Assembly (NCBI RefSeq): GCF_000003605.2
Contig: NW_003152767.1
Span: forward strand, 56,985-77,112
Source: Saccoglossus kowalevskii
Lineage: Eukaryota > Hemichordata > Enteropneusta > Harrimaniidae
DNA length: 20,128 bases
Direction: 5' to 3'
Shown: piece after piece, positions 19,930-20,128 of the stretch
Position numbering within the stretch: the first letter of the stretch is position 1
Layout of the letters: the number at the start of each line of letters is the position of its first letter
Notes under the pieces: model-generated
Databases searched by the model: none
Told to the model about the DNA's origin: nothing
What the model saw: the letters and a program-made list of their open reading frames with translations, nothing else
Program-made: the position numbers and the translations under genes

Positions 19930-20128
19930 ACACTTGTGCTATTGTGTAACAGATTGCGTATTGGCAATGATATATTCGAACACTTGTACTACTGTGTAGC
20001 GAATTGCGTGTTGGCAATGATATATTCGAACACTTGTGCTATTGTGTAGCGGATTGCGTGTTGGCAATGATATATTCGAACACTTGTGCTATTGTGCACC
20101 GGATTGCGTGTTTTCAATGATTTATTCG
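19930..20128. repeat. 50-bp minisatellite, right edge of the window
   Basis: Units start with ACACTTGTRCTAYTGTG at 19930, 19980, 20030 and 20080, exactly 50 bp apart, and contain GATTGCGTGTTGGCAATGAT and end with a TATTCGA-type phrase. The copies differ at few sites, so the array is young. The last copy is cut at base 49 by the window end and the array probably continues. Confidence 0.95.

Noticed and set aside
1-20128. tRNA or rRNA genes
   Set aside because: I looked for the tRNA B-box pattern GGTTCRANNCC and for conserved rRNA phrases and saw no match with a plausible fold. A tRNAscan-SE or Infernal run would be the decisive test.

Overview
This window looks like non-coding DNA from a eukaryotic nuclear genome. 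An animal, probably an invertebrate, is the best guess, but no gene lets me name a taxon. By eye it is AT-rich (roughly 35-37% GC, not computed). It has no dense reading frames, no operon-like spacing and no recognisable tRNA or rRNA. At this base composition, chance alone predicts a longest open frame of about 100-110 codons over both strands of 20 kb. The longest one present is 106 codons and lies inside a tandem repeat, so I call no protein-coding gene.

The structure is dominated by tandem repeats. Bases 1-394 hold a 57-bp minisatellite cut by the left edge. Bases 10024-10680, with an outlier at 11310-11441, hold a degenerate 46-bp minisatellite (family A). Bases 13620-18510 hold a large 46-bp array (family B, about 100 monomers) with a decayed left shoulder, a homogenised core, internal segmental duplications and a recurrent 20-bp half-monomer. 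Bases 18640-19470 hold a degenerate 30-bp array, 19731-19890 a degenerate array of about 40 bp, and 19930-20128 a fresh 50-bp array cut by the right edge. The last four occur back to back, so about a third of the window is tandemly repeated.

The rest (395-10023, 10681-11309, 11442-13619) is single-copy as far as can be read. It contains isolated regulatory-type signals. The strongest are two RFX X-box-like sites (2329 and 2828), the first with a Y-box (inverted CCAAT) 32 bp away, a near-palindromic NRF1-type site (5465-5485) in a CpG-richer patch, and a perfect CRE (6066). None is tied to a visible gene. They may belong to distant or antisense genes, unannotated non-coding transcripts, or old mobile elements.

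The most interesting unexplained structure is the family B array. Its monomer carries an 8-bp inverted repeat around a 14-nt loop, and at least twelve monomers carry a Maf/AP-1-type core (TGCTGAGTCA). Whether this is functional or a by-product of repeat amplification cannot be decided from sequence alone.
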